Origin: Actinomycetales bacterium
GTDB taxonomy: Bacteria > Actinomycetota > Actinomycetes > Mycobacteriales > Mycobacteriaceae
DNA: 15,253 nt
Reading direction: 5' to 3'
Assembly (NCBI GenBank): GCA_012838715.1
Contig: DUOR01000102.1
Coordinates: 1 to 15,253 of the forward strand
This document shows positions 1 to 7,900 of the stretch, piece after piece. The notes below the pieces were generated by a model. The model made no database searches and had not been told where the DNA came from. It worked only from the letters and a program-made list of their open reading frames with translations. The position numbers and the translations under genes were made by a program. Every line of letters begins with the position of its first letter. Position 1 is the first letter of the stretch.

Positions 1-2
1 CC

Positions 3-1007
3 GATCGTCTCGGCCGCCTCGGCACCACCGTCCTCCTGGCCACGCGCGATGACGGTGAGACCGTCAGCCACGGCGACGTCGACGCCACGTTCCTGGCGGC
101 GTCGGTGTCCAAGCTGTTCACCCACGCGCTGGTCTTCGCCGCCATCGACGCGGGAACACTGTCCCGAGCCGACCGGGTCGCCGAGATGCTTGCCGACGGC
201 GACATCGCCGGCATCCACACCGTCCGCGGCGTCGACCATGTCCCGGGGATTACGGTCGGCCACCTGCTCGACCAGACGTCCGGGCTGGCCAACCCCGAGT
301 TCGAGAAGGTGCGGGGCGGGACGACGCTGTTCACGGAGATTTCGCGGCGGGATCGCGCGGTGGACTGGCCGGAGTTGGCGGACCGGCACCGGGCGCTCGG
401 CGGGAAGGCGGCGCCGGGGGCGAAGGCCCACTACTCGGACGCGAATGCGCTGCTGCTGGCGCGGATGCTGGAGACCGTGACCGGGTCGGGGTACGCGGAA
501 CTGCTGGAGCGGCACATCACCGCTCCCCTGGGCCTCGGGTCGACGGCGCTGCTCGGACCGGACGGGACCGTCGAGGGGCTGCCGTTGCCGATGCCGGTGC
601 GGTCGCGGCGGGCCATCGTCGGCATCGGCAAATACGCGGCGAGCCAGGCGCCGGCGGGCGGCGTGGTCACCACGGCCCGCGACCTCATGCGGTTTTCGGT
701 GGCGTTCCATGGCGGGGAGCTGTTCGACCGCGCGCACGTCGAAGGCCGCGAGTTCCGCCGGATCCAGTTCGTGCCAATGGGTTACGGCGCGGGGATGATG
801 CGCCTGGAACTGCCGCGGATCGTGTCGCCGGTGGTGCCCGCCCCGGAGATCCTCGGCCATTCCGGGTCCATCGGCAGTTTCGCGTTCCGCTGCCCGAGCC
901 GGGGCGTCCACGTCGTCGGCACGCTCAACCGCATCGACGTGAAGCCATTCGAGGCCGTGTACCGGGCGATTCGGGAACTTGACGAAGGGGTGGAGCAGCG
1001 GCCGTAG
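3..1007 (+). CDS. Serine beta-lactamase-fold hydrolase (class C / esterase-like), 5' end cut by window
   Basis: This protein belongs to the beta-lactamase / DD-peptidase / EstB-type serine hydrolase family; its substrate cannot be read from the sequence. The frame is open from base 3 without a stop, so the true start is outside the window. The S-x-x-K nucleophile motif (SVSK) is at 102-113. A GTG at 105 that could be mistaken for a start lies inside this motif and would remove the catalytic serine, so it is rejected. The second motif is YSD (tyrosine codon 432-434), a variant of the usual Y-x-N, followed by the family-typical stretch ALLLARMLETVTG. The third motif is HSG (histidine codon 858-860), which replaces KTG as in many AmpC-like esterases and peptidases. 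The fold appears complete to the C-terminus. A penicillin-binding-protein-like carboxypeptidase or an esterase is as likely as a resistance enzyme. Any signal peptide would be upstream of the window. Confidence 0.85.
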   Translation, partial: DRLGRLGTTVLLATRDDGETVSHGDVDATFLAASVSKLFTHALVFAAIDAGTLSRADRVAEMLADGDIAGIHTVRGVDHVPGITVGHLLDQTSGLANPEFEKVRGGTTLFTEISRRDRAVDWPELADRHRALGGKAAPGAKAHYSDANALLLARMLETVTGSGYAELLERHITAPLGLGSTALLGPDGTVEGLPLPMPVRSRRAIVGIGKYAASQAPAGGVVTTARDLMRFSVAFHGGELFDRAHVEGREFRRIQFVPMGYGAGMMRLELPRIVSPVVPAPEILGHSGSIGSFAFRCPSRGVHVVGTLNRIDVKPFEAVYRAIRELDEGVEQRP

Positions 1008-1134
1008 GAGCGGTCGGGGTTCGGCCGACGGAGCGGATGGAGGTGCAGCCGTAGGAACGTCCGAAGGTGCGGCCCAATCAGCGGTCGAATCAGAGGTCGA
1101 ATGAATGAAAATAGCGGGGCTGTTCATCAATCGG

Positions 1135-1140
1135 TAAACT
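1135..1140 (+). promoter_or_regulatory. Candidate -10 element (TAAACT) for a leaderless transcript
   Basis: TAAACT fits the actinobacterial TAnnnT -10 pattern and ends 6 bases before the ATG at 1147, so transcription could start at or next to the start codon. No Shine-Dalgarno sequence precedes that ATG, which agrees with a leaderless mRNA. No convincing -35 box is visible. The call is inference from spacing and motif alone. Confidence 0.35.
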
Positions 1141-1146
1141 TGAGTC

Positions 1147-2235
1147 ATGTTTACCACGCAAATTATCAGTCATTCCGATGCACTTCGCCATGACGATCTC
1201 GCCGACCTCGCGGGGTGGGCCGGCCCGTGCGTGACCATCCACATGCCCACGCACCGCGCGACCGACGAGACGCTGAACGATTCGAAGCGTTTCGGCCACC
1301 TCATCGACGACGCCCGCACGCAGCTCGAGGAGAACTACCCGGACGCCGACGCCGAGTCGATTCTGGCGCCCGTCGAGTCCCTCGCCCGCTCCCGCCGCTT
1401 CTGGCAGTTCCAGAGCGACGGCCTGGTCGTGTTCGCCTCCCCCGACGGCATGCGCCGCTTCCGCACGGACCGTTCCTTCCCGAAGGACGCGACCGTCGGC
1501 GACAGCTTCAACTTCCGCCACGTGCTGCCGATGGTCACCGGTGACGTGCCCTTCCTCATTCTGGCCATCAGCCGCGCGAAGGTCCGCCTGTTCGAGGCGG
1601 ACCGCGCGCACATCACGGAGCTGCCGCTCGGCGACATCCCGGCCTCGGAGGACGACGTCGCCGGCGCGTACACCCGCGAGCCCGAACTGCAGTCGAAGGG
1701 GTCGACCGGAAACCACGCGTTCTACCACGGCCACGGCACCGGTGAGGGCAACGTCCTCGAGGCCTTCCTCCGCGTGACCGGCCGTGCGATGGAGAAGCGC
1801 TTCTCCACCGACAAGCGCCCTCTGGTGCTGGCGTCCGTGTCCGAGTACCTGGGGCCGCTGTCGACGCACATCAACAACGTGCGCGTCCTCGGCGTCGTCG
1901 CCGGAAACCCGGATGCGTTGAACGAGAAGCAAATCCACGAGAAGGCGTGGCCGCTCGCCGCGGGCGAGGTGCAGCGCCACACCAATGCGCTTACCGACGA
2001 CTACGCCGCCGCCATCGGCACCGGCCTGGCCACCGCGAACCCCGAGTACATCGTCAACGATTCGGAGATTGGGCGCGTCGGCACGCTGATGATCACCGAA
2101 CGCGCCCTCGGCGAGGAGGCGTACGCCCGCGACATGGACGACGCCATCCGCAACGTGCTGCGCACCTCCGGCGAAGTCTGGGCCGTCGACGAACTCAACG
2201 ACGGCTCCCCCTTCGGCGCCCTGCGCAGGTACTAG
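1147..2235 (+). CDS. baeRF-family protein (bacterial archaeo-eukaryotic release factor-like)
   Basis: The 362-residue soluble protein resembles the baeRF3-type families, bacterial relatives of eRF1/Vms1-type release factors that are presumed to act at or near the ribosome. Recognition rests on overall pattern. The N-terminal half has LAGWAGPCVTIHMPTHR near residues 21-37 and the FLILAISRAKVRLFEAD strand-turn region near 136-152. A Gly/His-rich loop, HAFYHGHGTGEG (about 190-201), lies where classical release factors carry GGQ, and no GGQ is present. The C-terminal half (about 220-362) has PLVLASVSEYLGPL and IGRVGTLMITERALGEE and ends GALRRY. There is no signal peptide or membrane segment. The ATG at 1147 gives a full-length N-terminus and lacks a Shine-Dalgarno sequence. 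The gene stands alone on its strand, with an unrelated hydrolase gene upstream and a repeat-rich gap downstream. The family call is moderately sure; the biochemical role is unknown. Confidence 0.72.
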   Translation: MFTTQIISHSDALRHDDLADLAGWAGPCVTIHMPTHRATDETLNDSKRFGHLIDDARTQLEENYPDADAESILAPVESLARSRRFWQFQSDGLVVFASPDGMRRFRTDRSFPKDATVGDSFNFRHVLPMVTGDVPFLILAISRAKVRLFEADRAHITELPLGDIPASEDDVAGAYTREPELQSKGSTGNHAFYHGHGTGEGNVLEAFLRVTGRAMEKRFSTDKRPLVLASVSEYLGPLSTHINNVRVLGVVAGNPDALNEKQIHEKAWPLAAGEVQRHTNALTDDYAAAIGTGLATANPEYIVNDSEIGRVGTLMITERALGEEAYARDMDDAIRNVLRTSGEVWAVDELNDGSPFGALRRY

Positions 2236-2248
2236 CCCGGCCGTCCCG

Positions 2249-2346
2249 TCACGGGCCGCCGCCTCGGGGCCGGCTGCGCGGACGCTAGCCGCGCAGGCAC
2301 CGGGGCGCACCTCACCCCCTTCACGGGCCGCCGCCTCGGGGCCGGC
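2249..2346. repeat. 26-bp perfect direct repeat, two copies 72 bp apart
   Basis: The 26-base unit at 2249-2274 recurs exactly at 2321-2346. Extending it leftward by four bases adds three matches. Its core reads CGGGCCGCCGCCTCGGGGCC. The first copy begins 13 bases after the stop codon of the baeRF gene. Around it, AGCCCGGCC (2234-2242) and GGGCCGGCT (2267-2275) can pair with one bulge, so the first copy may belong to a GC-rich terminator without a T tract. The second copy may be a duplication of that structure. No coding role is apparent. Confidence 0.8.
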
Positions 2347-2462
2347 AACCCGGGATCACTGGCGCGCCGGCCTTTAACTCGGGATCAATAACTCGGGATC
2401 AGCCCGATTCGGGAGTGTTCAACTCGAGATCAGTACTGATCCCGAGCTATTGATCCCGAGTT
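2347..2462. repeat. Six-copy array of a 12-bp unit forming a near-perfect 26-bp inverted repeat
   Basis: The unit AACTCGGGATCA occurs directly at 2376-2387 and 2390-2401, with one mismatch each at 2347-2358 (AACCCGGGATCA) and 2421-2432 (AACTCGAGATCA). It occurs inverted at 2437-2448 (TGATCCCGAGCT, one mismatch) and 2451-2462 (exact). Bases 2376-2401 are the reverse complement of 2437-2462 at 25 of 26 positions, around a 35-base centre. The centre has its own 14-bp palindrome GATCAGTACTGATC (2428-2441) and a small CCCGA-T-TCGGG hairpin (2403-2413). The copy at 2421-2432 can instead pair with 2437-2448 across a 4-base loop, so two folds compete. The 3' arm runs into TTTT (2461-2464), so on the plus strand it could end transcription. 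Alternatives are a multi-site operator or a REP-like element. Confidence 0.8.
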
Positions 2463-2565
2463 TTAGGGTTGAAGGGGCGGCGGCGGGGCACGGGGGACGA
2501 CGCCGACTCTGCGGCATACACCTCGCCCGCGGAAGATTTCCGTGTCGCCCGTCACGTACCGCGGG

Positions 2566-2571
2566 TAGAGT
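2566..2571 (+). promoter_or_regulatory. Candidate -10 element (TAGAGT) for the small acidic protein gene
   Basis: TAGAGT matches TAnnnT and would place the transcription start near 2578, about 60 bases before the ATG at 2641. A weak -35 (TGTCGC, 2543-2548) lies 17 bases upstream. The repeat array ends about 100 bases upstream. Motif evidence only. Confidence 0.3.
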
Positions 2572-2640
2572 GAACGACAGGCACCCGGTGGCAGACGCCG
2601 CCGGAGCCGCGACAAACGCACCCGATGGAAAGGAAGCGGC

Positions 2641-2799
2641 ATGACCGACAACGGCAATGGCAACGGCCCCAAGGAGAAGCCCGCGAAGCCCGACCACCCG
2701 GAGGACGCCGACCAGCGCGACAAGGCGTCGAAGGACAAGCTCGTCGACGAGTGGAGCGAGGAATCCATGGAGGCGAGCGACCCGCCGGCCAACTACTAG
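2641..2799 (+). CDS. Small acidic hydrophilic protein, 52 residues, function unknown
   Basis: The reading frame starts at an ATG preceded by a good ribosome-binding site (AAAGGAAG, 2629-2636, 4 bases from the start) and ends at the TAG at 2797-2799. The protein begins MTDNGNGNGPKEKP, continues with a Lys/Asp/Glu-rich middle containing EDADQRDKASKDKLVDEWSE (residues 21-40), and ends SDPPANY. It has no cysteine, no membrane segment and no signal peptide. Residues 24-43 could form a charged amphipathic helix; the ends look disordered. A strong intrinsic terminator begins 55 bases after the stop, so the gene looks like a separate single-gene transcription unit. This is the best argument that it is real. 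I do not recognise a named family. It may be one of the small conserved actinobacterial hypothetical proteins. Confidence 0.7.
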   Translation: MTDNGNGNGPKEKPAKPDHPEDADQRDKASKDKLVDEWSEESMEASDPPANY

Positions 2800-2853
2800 T
2801 CGGCTGGCGCGGCCAAAGAGCCGTGGTCAAGGAACCGCGGTCAGAAAGCACGG

Positions 2854-2890
2854 AACCCCGGCACCCACCCTGTGTGGGTGCCGGGGTTTT
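2854..2890 (+). terminator. Strong intrinsic terminator after the small acidic protein gene
   Basis: A perfect 15-bp GC-rich stem pairs AACCCCGGCACCCAC (2854-2868) with GTGGGTGCCGGGGTT (2874-2888) across the 5-base loop CCTGT, and is followed by TTTT at 2887-2890. It faces the minus-strand DUF4259 gene that ends at 2959, so it may also help to stop transcription from that side, although the minus-strand tail is less T-rich. Confidence 0.9.
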
Positions 2891-2958
2891 CGCGGTGGTC
2901 CGCCCACAGTCGCGCGACCACGCTGGCCGAGTGGACGCGATCGCGTCGGCCGGTTGAG

Positions 2959-3327
2959 CTAGGACAGGTCGATGAAGGACTTGGCCTTCCAGGCGAGGAG
3001 TTCCTCCTCCCCCGCCCCGGACCACAGCTCGTGCAGCTCTGACACGGTGTCGCCGGAGAGAACGGCCTCGAGTCCCTGGCGCAGGCGGTCCTTGTTTTCG
3101 GGGGTCTGCAGCTTGGAGATCATCGACTCCTCAATCCCGCCGTCCTCGGGCAGGTCACCGGCGGCAAGATGCGCCAGCGCAACGATCATCGAGCCCTGGT
3201 CGGCCTCGATGTAGCGGGTACCGGCGTCGGGCAGCAGCTCGTCGAGGTACAGCTCACCTTCGCGGATGTCCTCGAGCAGCTCCGCCGCGTCGTCGTTGTC
3301 GTAAGGTCCTTTGTCCCAAGCTCCCAT
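2959..3327 (-). CDS. DUF4259-family protein
   Basis: The 122-residue protein begins MGAWDKGPYDNDDAAELLED. This is the hallmark N-terminus of DUF4259, whose members open with MGAWG-G-F-ND-A-D-like sequence. It is strongly acidic, with no membrane segment or signal peptide, and ends WKAKSFIDLS. The central part (residues about 40-60) carries a helix-like MIVALAHLAAGDLP segment. No catalytic motif is evident and the family function is unknown. The ATG at 3327 fits the family's usual start. There is no Shine-Dalgarno sequence, but TACCGT on the minus strand (3335-3340) lies 7 bases upstream and could be the -10 of a leaderless transcript. The gene lies 44 bases downstream of the antiporter gene on the same strand, so read-through from that gene is also possible. 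Confidence 0.82.
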   Translation of the reverse strand: MGAWDKGPYDNDDAAELLEDIREGELYLDELLPDAGTRYIEADQGSMIVALAHLAAGDLPEDGGIEESMISKLQTPENKDRLRQGLEAVLSGDTVSELHELWSGAGEEELLAWKAKSFIDLS

Positions 3328-3371
3328 GCGGGCAACGGTACTGAGGGATGGCCGTGGCGGCTACCCGGCCC

Positions 3372-4850
3372 CTACAGCACCATCGCCGCGATCCAGCCTG
3401 CGGCGAGCAGCGGCAGGTTGAAGTGGATGAACGTCGGGATGACGGAGTCGCGGATGTGGTCGTGCTGGCCGTCGGCGTTGAGGCCCATCGTCGGGCCGAG
3501 GGTGGAGTCGGACGCCGGCGAACCAGCGTCGCCGAGCGCACCGGCGGTACCGATGATGGCGACCGTCGCCAGCGGCGAGAAGCCCATCGACACGCACAGC
3601 GGCACGTAGATGGCCGCGATGATGGGCAGCGTCGAGAACGACGAGCCGATGCCCATGGTGACGATGAGGCCGACGATGAGCATCGCGACGGCGGCGGCGG
3701 CGTGGGATCCGGCGAACATGTCGGCGGAGGCGTCCACCAGCGGCTCGATGTCGCCGGTCTCGGTCATCACGGCCGCGAAGCCCTGGGCGGAAATCATGAT
3801 GAAACCGATCAGCGCCATCGTCTTCATGCCGGCGGTGAACACGTCGTCGGCCTCGGTCCACTTGATGCCGCCGGCGAGCATGAACACGGCCAGACCCGCC
3901 AGCGCACCGACGAGCAGCGAGTTCGCCTCGAAATCGGTCGACTGCATCCACACTTGGATTGCGAAGGTCACGAAGATGGCCACCAGCGCAATGACGATGT
4001 TGCGCTTCGAAATCGGCTGCTCCATTGACTTTTCCGCCGCGACGACGGCAACCGCGCCCTCCCCCGCGTCCGTCTTCGAGACGCCGCCGCCGAGCGCCGC
4101 GCCGTCACGGGTCGCCACCCGCTCCACCGGTTCGCGGGGCGAATCGGGGACGCCGGCGACGTCGGCAAGCGGACGGTCGGCGTACTCGCGCGGCCTGCGG
4201 TAGGTGAACAGCAGGGCCACCAGCAGGCCGATGAACATGCCCGCCGCGGGGATGCCCATCGCCTGCAGGATGTTGATGCCGCCGGTGTCCATGCCGGCGG
4301 ATTCGATGTTGCCCAGCAGAATGTCGTTGAGGAAGATCGAACCGAAGCCCAGCGGGATAAACATGTACGTGGTGACCAGGCCGAACGTCAGCGAACAGGC
4401 GATGGCGCGGCGGTCGATCTTCAGCGCGTTCATCACCACCAGCAGCGGCGGCACCACCAGCGGGATGAACGCGATGTGCACCGGGATGAGGTTCTGGGAC
4501 AGCACCGCCATCAGCGTCATGCCGCCGAGCAGGCTCCATTTCACCACCGCCACCGCACGGGAGCTTTCCGACGGATCCTTACCTGTGACCGTGCCGATGA
4601 TTTTGGTGGCAAGCAGCTGCGGCAGCCCCGATTTGGCCACCGCCATGGCGAAGGCGCCCAGCAACGCGTAGCTCAAGGCGATGCGGGCGCCGCCGGCGAG
4701 GCCGTCCTGGAACGCCACCAACGTCCCGTCGAATCCGAGCCCGCCGAGCAGGCCGCCCACGAGGGCACCGATGAACAACGCCAGCACCACGTGGACGCGG
4801 ACGACGGACAGCACGAGCATCACCAGCACGGCGATCAACACGGAGTTCAT
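3372..4850 (-). CDS. Na+/H+ antiporter family (NhaC superfamily, YuiF-like) membrane transporter
   Basis: The 492-residue polytopic membrane protein resembles the NhaC-superfamily group with an Na_H_antiport_2-type N-terminal domain (YuiF-like). Such proteins exchange Na+ and H+ or carry amino acids at the cytoplasmic membrane; the substrate here is not certain. Hydrophobic helices fill residues about 1-213 and 275-492. They are separated by a charged, low-complexity loop (about 214-274) that is presumably cytoplasmic. Conserved polar re-entrant-type motifs are VLSQNLIPVHIAFIP (about 116-130), GIGSSFSTLPI (390-400) and GDAGSPASDSTLGPT (430-444), the last near the C-terminus as in the family. 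The ATG at 4850 gives a start directly at the first helix. No Shine-Dalgarno sequence is visible. The gene diverges from hrpA and lies upstream of the DUF4259 gene, with no obvious functional link. Confidence 0.85.
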   Translation of the reverse strand: MNSVLIAVLVMLVLSVVRVHVVLALFIGALVGGLLGGLGFDGTLVAFQDGLAGGARIALSYALLGAFAMAVAKSGLPQLLATKIIGTVTGKDPSESSRAVAVVKWSLLGGMTLMAVLSQNLIPVHIAFIPLVVPPLLVVMNALKIDRRAIACSLTFGLVTTYMFIPLGFGSIFLNDILLGNIESAGMDTGGINILQAMGIPAAGMFIGLLVALLFTYRRPREYADRPLADVAGVPDSPREPVERVATRDGAALGGGVSKTDAGEGAVAVVAAEKSMEQPISKRNIVIALVAIFVTFAIQVWMQSTDFEANSLLVGALAGLAVFMLAGGIKWTEADDVFTAGMKTMALIGFIMISAQGFAAVMTETGDIEPLVDASADMFAGSHAAAAVAMLIVGLIVTMGIGSSFSTLPIIAAIYVPLCVSMGFSPLATVAIIGTAGALGDAGSPASDSTLGPTMGLNADGQHDHIRDSVIPTFIHFNLPLLAAGWIAAMVL

Positions 4851-4856
4851 GTGAAA

Positions 4857-4862
4857 AACGTA
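4857..4862 (-). promoter_or_regulatory. Candidate -10 element (TACGTT) for the antiporter gene
   Basis: On the minus strand TACGTT fits TAnnnT and ends 6 bases before the ATG at 4850. That position suits a leaderless transcript and would explain the missing Shine-Dalgarno sequence. No good -35 is visible. The 143-base divergent region to hrpA also contains the alternating stretch ACGCGCGCGT (4902-4911). Weak evidence. Confidence 0.28.
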
Positions 4863-4993
4863 AGCGACGTTCCCCTATCGCCTATGCATCGCCCCTCCCT
4901 AACGCGCGCGTGACGTACCCGCGCGGAATGTAACGCCTGGTGGCGGCGCGGTGATGGGGAGCAGGCGGCCATTGACTACCCTGGTCACCAACC

Positions 4994-7900
4994 ATGGCTA
5001 CATCTTCCTCACCCGAAAACCGTCCCGCCCGTTCCCGTCGCCGTCGCGGCGGCCGTGGCGGTGGCCGGGACTCCGGCGGGCCCCGCGTCGACAAGCGGCC
5101 CCTCTACGCCCGCCTCGACGGGGTGACCTTCTCGGAGGCGCGCACGTTCCGCAAGCGGCTCAGCCGGGCTTCGGCACCGAACGCCATCCACGCCATCGGC
5201 GAGGACATCGAACTCGCGCGACTGCGGCTGGAGGAACGCCGGGGGAACCTGCCGGACATCACCTACCCCGCCGGGCTGCCGGTGTCGGCGCGCCGCGACG
5301 ACATCGCCGAGGCCATCGAGGCGAACCAGGTCGTGGTCATCGCCGGTGAGACCGGTTCGGGCAAGACCACCCAGATCCCCAAGATTTGCCTCGAACTCGG
5401 CCGCGGCATGCACGGCAAAATCGGCCACACGCAGCCGCGCCGCCTCGCCGCGCGCACCGTCGCGGAGCGCATCGCCGAGGAGCTCGGCGAGAAGATCGGC
5501 GGGCACGTCGGCTACGCCATCCGATTCGATGACCGGGTCGGCCGCGACACCGCCGTCAAGCTGATGACGGACGGCATCCTGCTCGCCGAAATCCAGCGCG
5601 ACCGGCTCCTTCTCGACTACGACACGATCATCATCGACGAGGCGCACGAACGCAGCCTCAACATCGACTTCCTCCTCGGTTACCTCAAGCGGCTGCTGCC
5701 GAAGCGGCCGGATCTGAAGGTGATCATCACCTCGGCGACCATCGACCCGGAGCGGTTCGCCGAGCATTTCGCCGATGCCGACGGCAAGCCGGCGCCGATC
5801 ATCGAGGTCTCGGGCCGCACCTACCCGGTCGAGATCCGGTACCGGCCGCTGCACCGCGAGGAGCAGGTCACCCGGAAGAACGGGCAGGTGGAGACCCGGG
5901 TCACCGACATCGACCAGATTGACGGCGTGGTCGACGCCTGCCGCGAGCTGATGCGCGAAGGCGACGGCGACATCCTGGTGTTCTTCTCCGGCGAGCGCGA
6001 CATCCGCGAGGCCGCGGAGGCCATCGAGGGCCAGAAGTGGCGCGGCGTCGAGGTGCTGCCGCTCTTCGGCCGCCTGTCCAACCAGGAGCAGCACCGCGTG
6101 TTCGGGCCGCATTCGCAGCGGCGCATCGTGCTGGCCACCAACATCGCGGAGACGTCGCTGACGGTGCCCGGCATCCACTACGTCGTGGACACCGGCACCG
6201 CCCGCATTTCCCGCTACTCGACGCGCACGAAGGTGCAGCGCCTGCCGGTTGAGCCGGTGAGCCAGGCGTCGGCGAACCAGCGTTCGGGCCGTTGCGGCCG
6301 CGTCGCCGACGGCATCGCCATCCGCCTTTACGCCGAGGACGATTTCCTGTCCCGCCCGGAGTTCACCGATCCGGAGATTCAGCGCACCAACCTGGCCAGC
6401 GTCATCCTGCAGATGGCGAACCTGGGCCTCGGCGACATTTCCGCCTTCCCCTTCGTCGACTCCCCCGACCACAAGGCCATCCGCGACGGCATCCAGCTCC
6501 TCGACGAGCTCGGCGCGCTGGAACCGGCGGCCGATGCCGCGAAGTCCGCCGATGCGCCGAAGGGCGGTTCGTCGGAAAGCAAGGGCGCGCCCGCGCGCAC
6601 GGCGACCGACCCCAGGCTGACGGCGACCGGCCGCGAGCTGGCGCGGATTCCCGTCGACCCGCGGCTGGCGCGCATGCTCGTCGAGGCGCACACGAATGGT
6701 GCGCTGAAGGCGGTGACGGTCATCGTGGCGGCGCTGAGTCTCCAGGACGTCCGCGAACGGCCGTTGGAGAAGCAGGCGCAGGCGGACCAGGCGCACGCCC
6801 GGTTCAAGGACTCGACCAGCGATTTCCTCTCCTACCTCAAGCTGTGGGATCACCTGCAGACGAAGCGGCGCGAGCTGAGCGGCAACCAGTTCCGCAAGCT
6901 GTGCCAGCGCGAGTTCCTGCACTACATGCGGGTGCGCGAGTGGCAGGACCTGATCCGCCAGTTGAACCAGGTCGTCGCGGACATGGGCTGGAACTGGTCC
7001 GCCGAGGGCAACGAGCCGTCGCCGGACGCGATTCACCAGTCGCTGCTGGTCGGCCTGCTGTCGCAGATCGGCGTGCGCGAGGGTGAGGGCAAGGAGTTCA
7101 CCGGCCCGCGGAACACGAAGTTCCTGGTCCATCCGGCGTCGTCGCTGTCGAAGAAGCCGCCGCGGTGGGTCATGGCCGCCGAAATCGTGGAGACGTCCCG
7201 CACTTTCGCCCGTGACGCGGCGCAGATTCAGCCGCAGTGGGTGGAGAAGCTCGCGGGACACCTGCTGAAGCACCAGTACTCGGAGCCGCACTGGTCGACG
7301 AAGCGCGGCGCGGCGATGGCGTACCAGAAGTCCACGCTGTACGGCGTGCCGGTGGTCGTCGATCGCGCGGTGCCGTATCACCGGGTCGATCCGGTGGCCG
7401 CCCGCGAGATGTTCATCCGCCATGCGCTCGTCGACGGCGAGTGGACGACGCACCACCGCTTCTTCTCGGAGAACCGGGACAAGCTCGAGGAGGCCGCCCA
7501 GCTCGAGGACAAGGCGCGCCGTCGCGGCATCGTGGTCGACGACGACACGTTGTACGCCTTCTACGACGCGAAGCTGCCAGCGACGGCCACGACGGCCGCG
7601 AATTTCGACCGCTGGTGGAAGAAGACGTCGGCGAAGAACCCGGACCTGCTGGATTTCGATCCCGCGGCCCTGGTCAACCCCGATTCCCACGACGTGTCCG
7701 AGAACGCGTTCCCGGACATGTGGCGCCAGGGAACCCTGAGCTTCAACCTCGCGTACCGCTTCGAGCCGGGCGCGCCGGACGATGGCGTCACGCTGCACAT
7801 CCCGGTCCCCCTGCTCGCCGGCCTCACGCCGGAAGGTTTCGATTGGCTGGTGCCGGGTCTGCGCCAGGAGCTCGTCGAGTCGCTGATTCGCACGTTGCCC

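Larger units (their letters stand above)
2236..2640. other. 405-base gene-free stretch between the baeRF gene and the small acidic protein gene
   Basis: No credible protein gene was seen on either strand. The left half is occupied by the 26-bp direct repeat (2249-2346) and the 12-bp repeat array (2347-2462). The right half (2463-2640) is GC-rich and mostly featureless. It ends with the putative promoter and ribosome-binding site of the small gene that starts at 2641. The repeat part is locally more AT-rich than its surroundings. Confidence 0.7.

Noticed and set aside
1090..2310. A 406-codon minus-strand open frame opposite the baeRF gene
   Set aside because: Composition is Gly/Val/Arg-rich with no recognisable motif and no ribosome-binding site; it is a shadow of the plus-strand gene.
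2347..2462. The repeat array as a CRISPR
   Set aside because: Units are 12 bp, spacing is irregular and two copies are inverted; no cas genes are nearby.
4902..4920. Alternating CG palindrome ACGCGCGCGT as an operator
   Set aside because: It is short and expected by chance in GC-rich DNA; there is no second copy.
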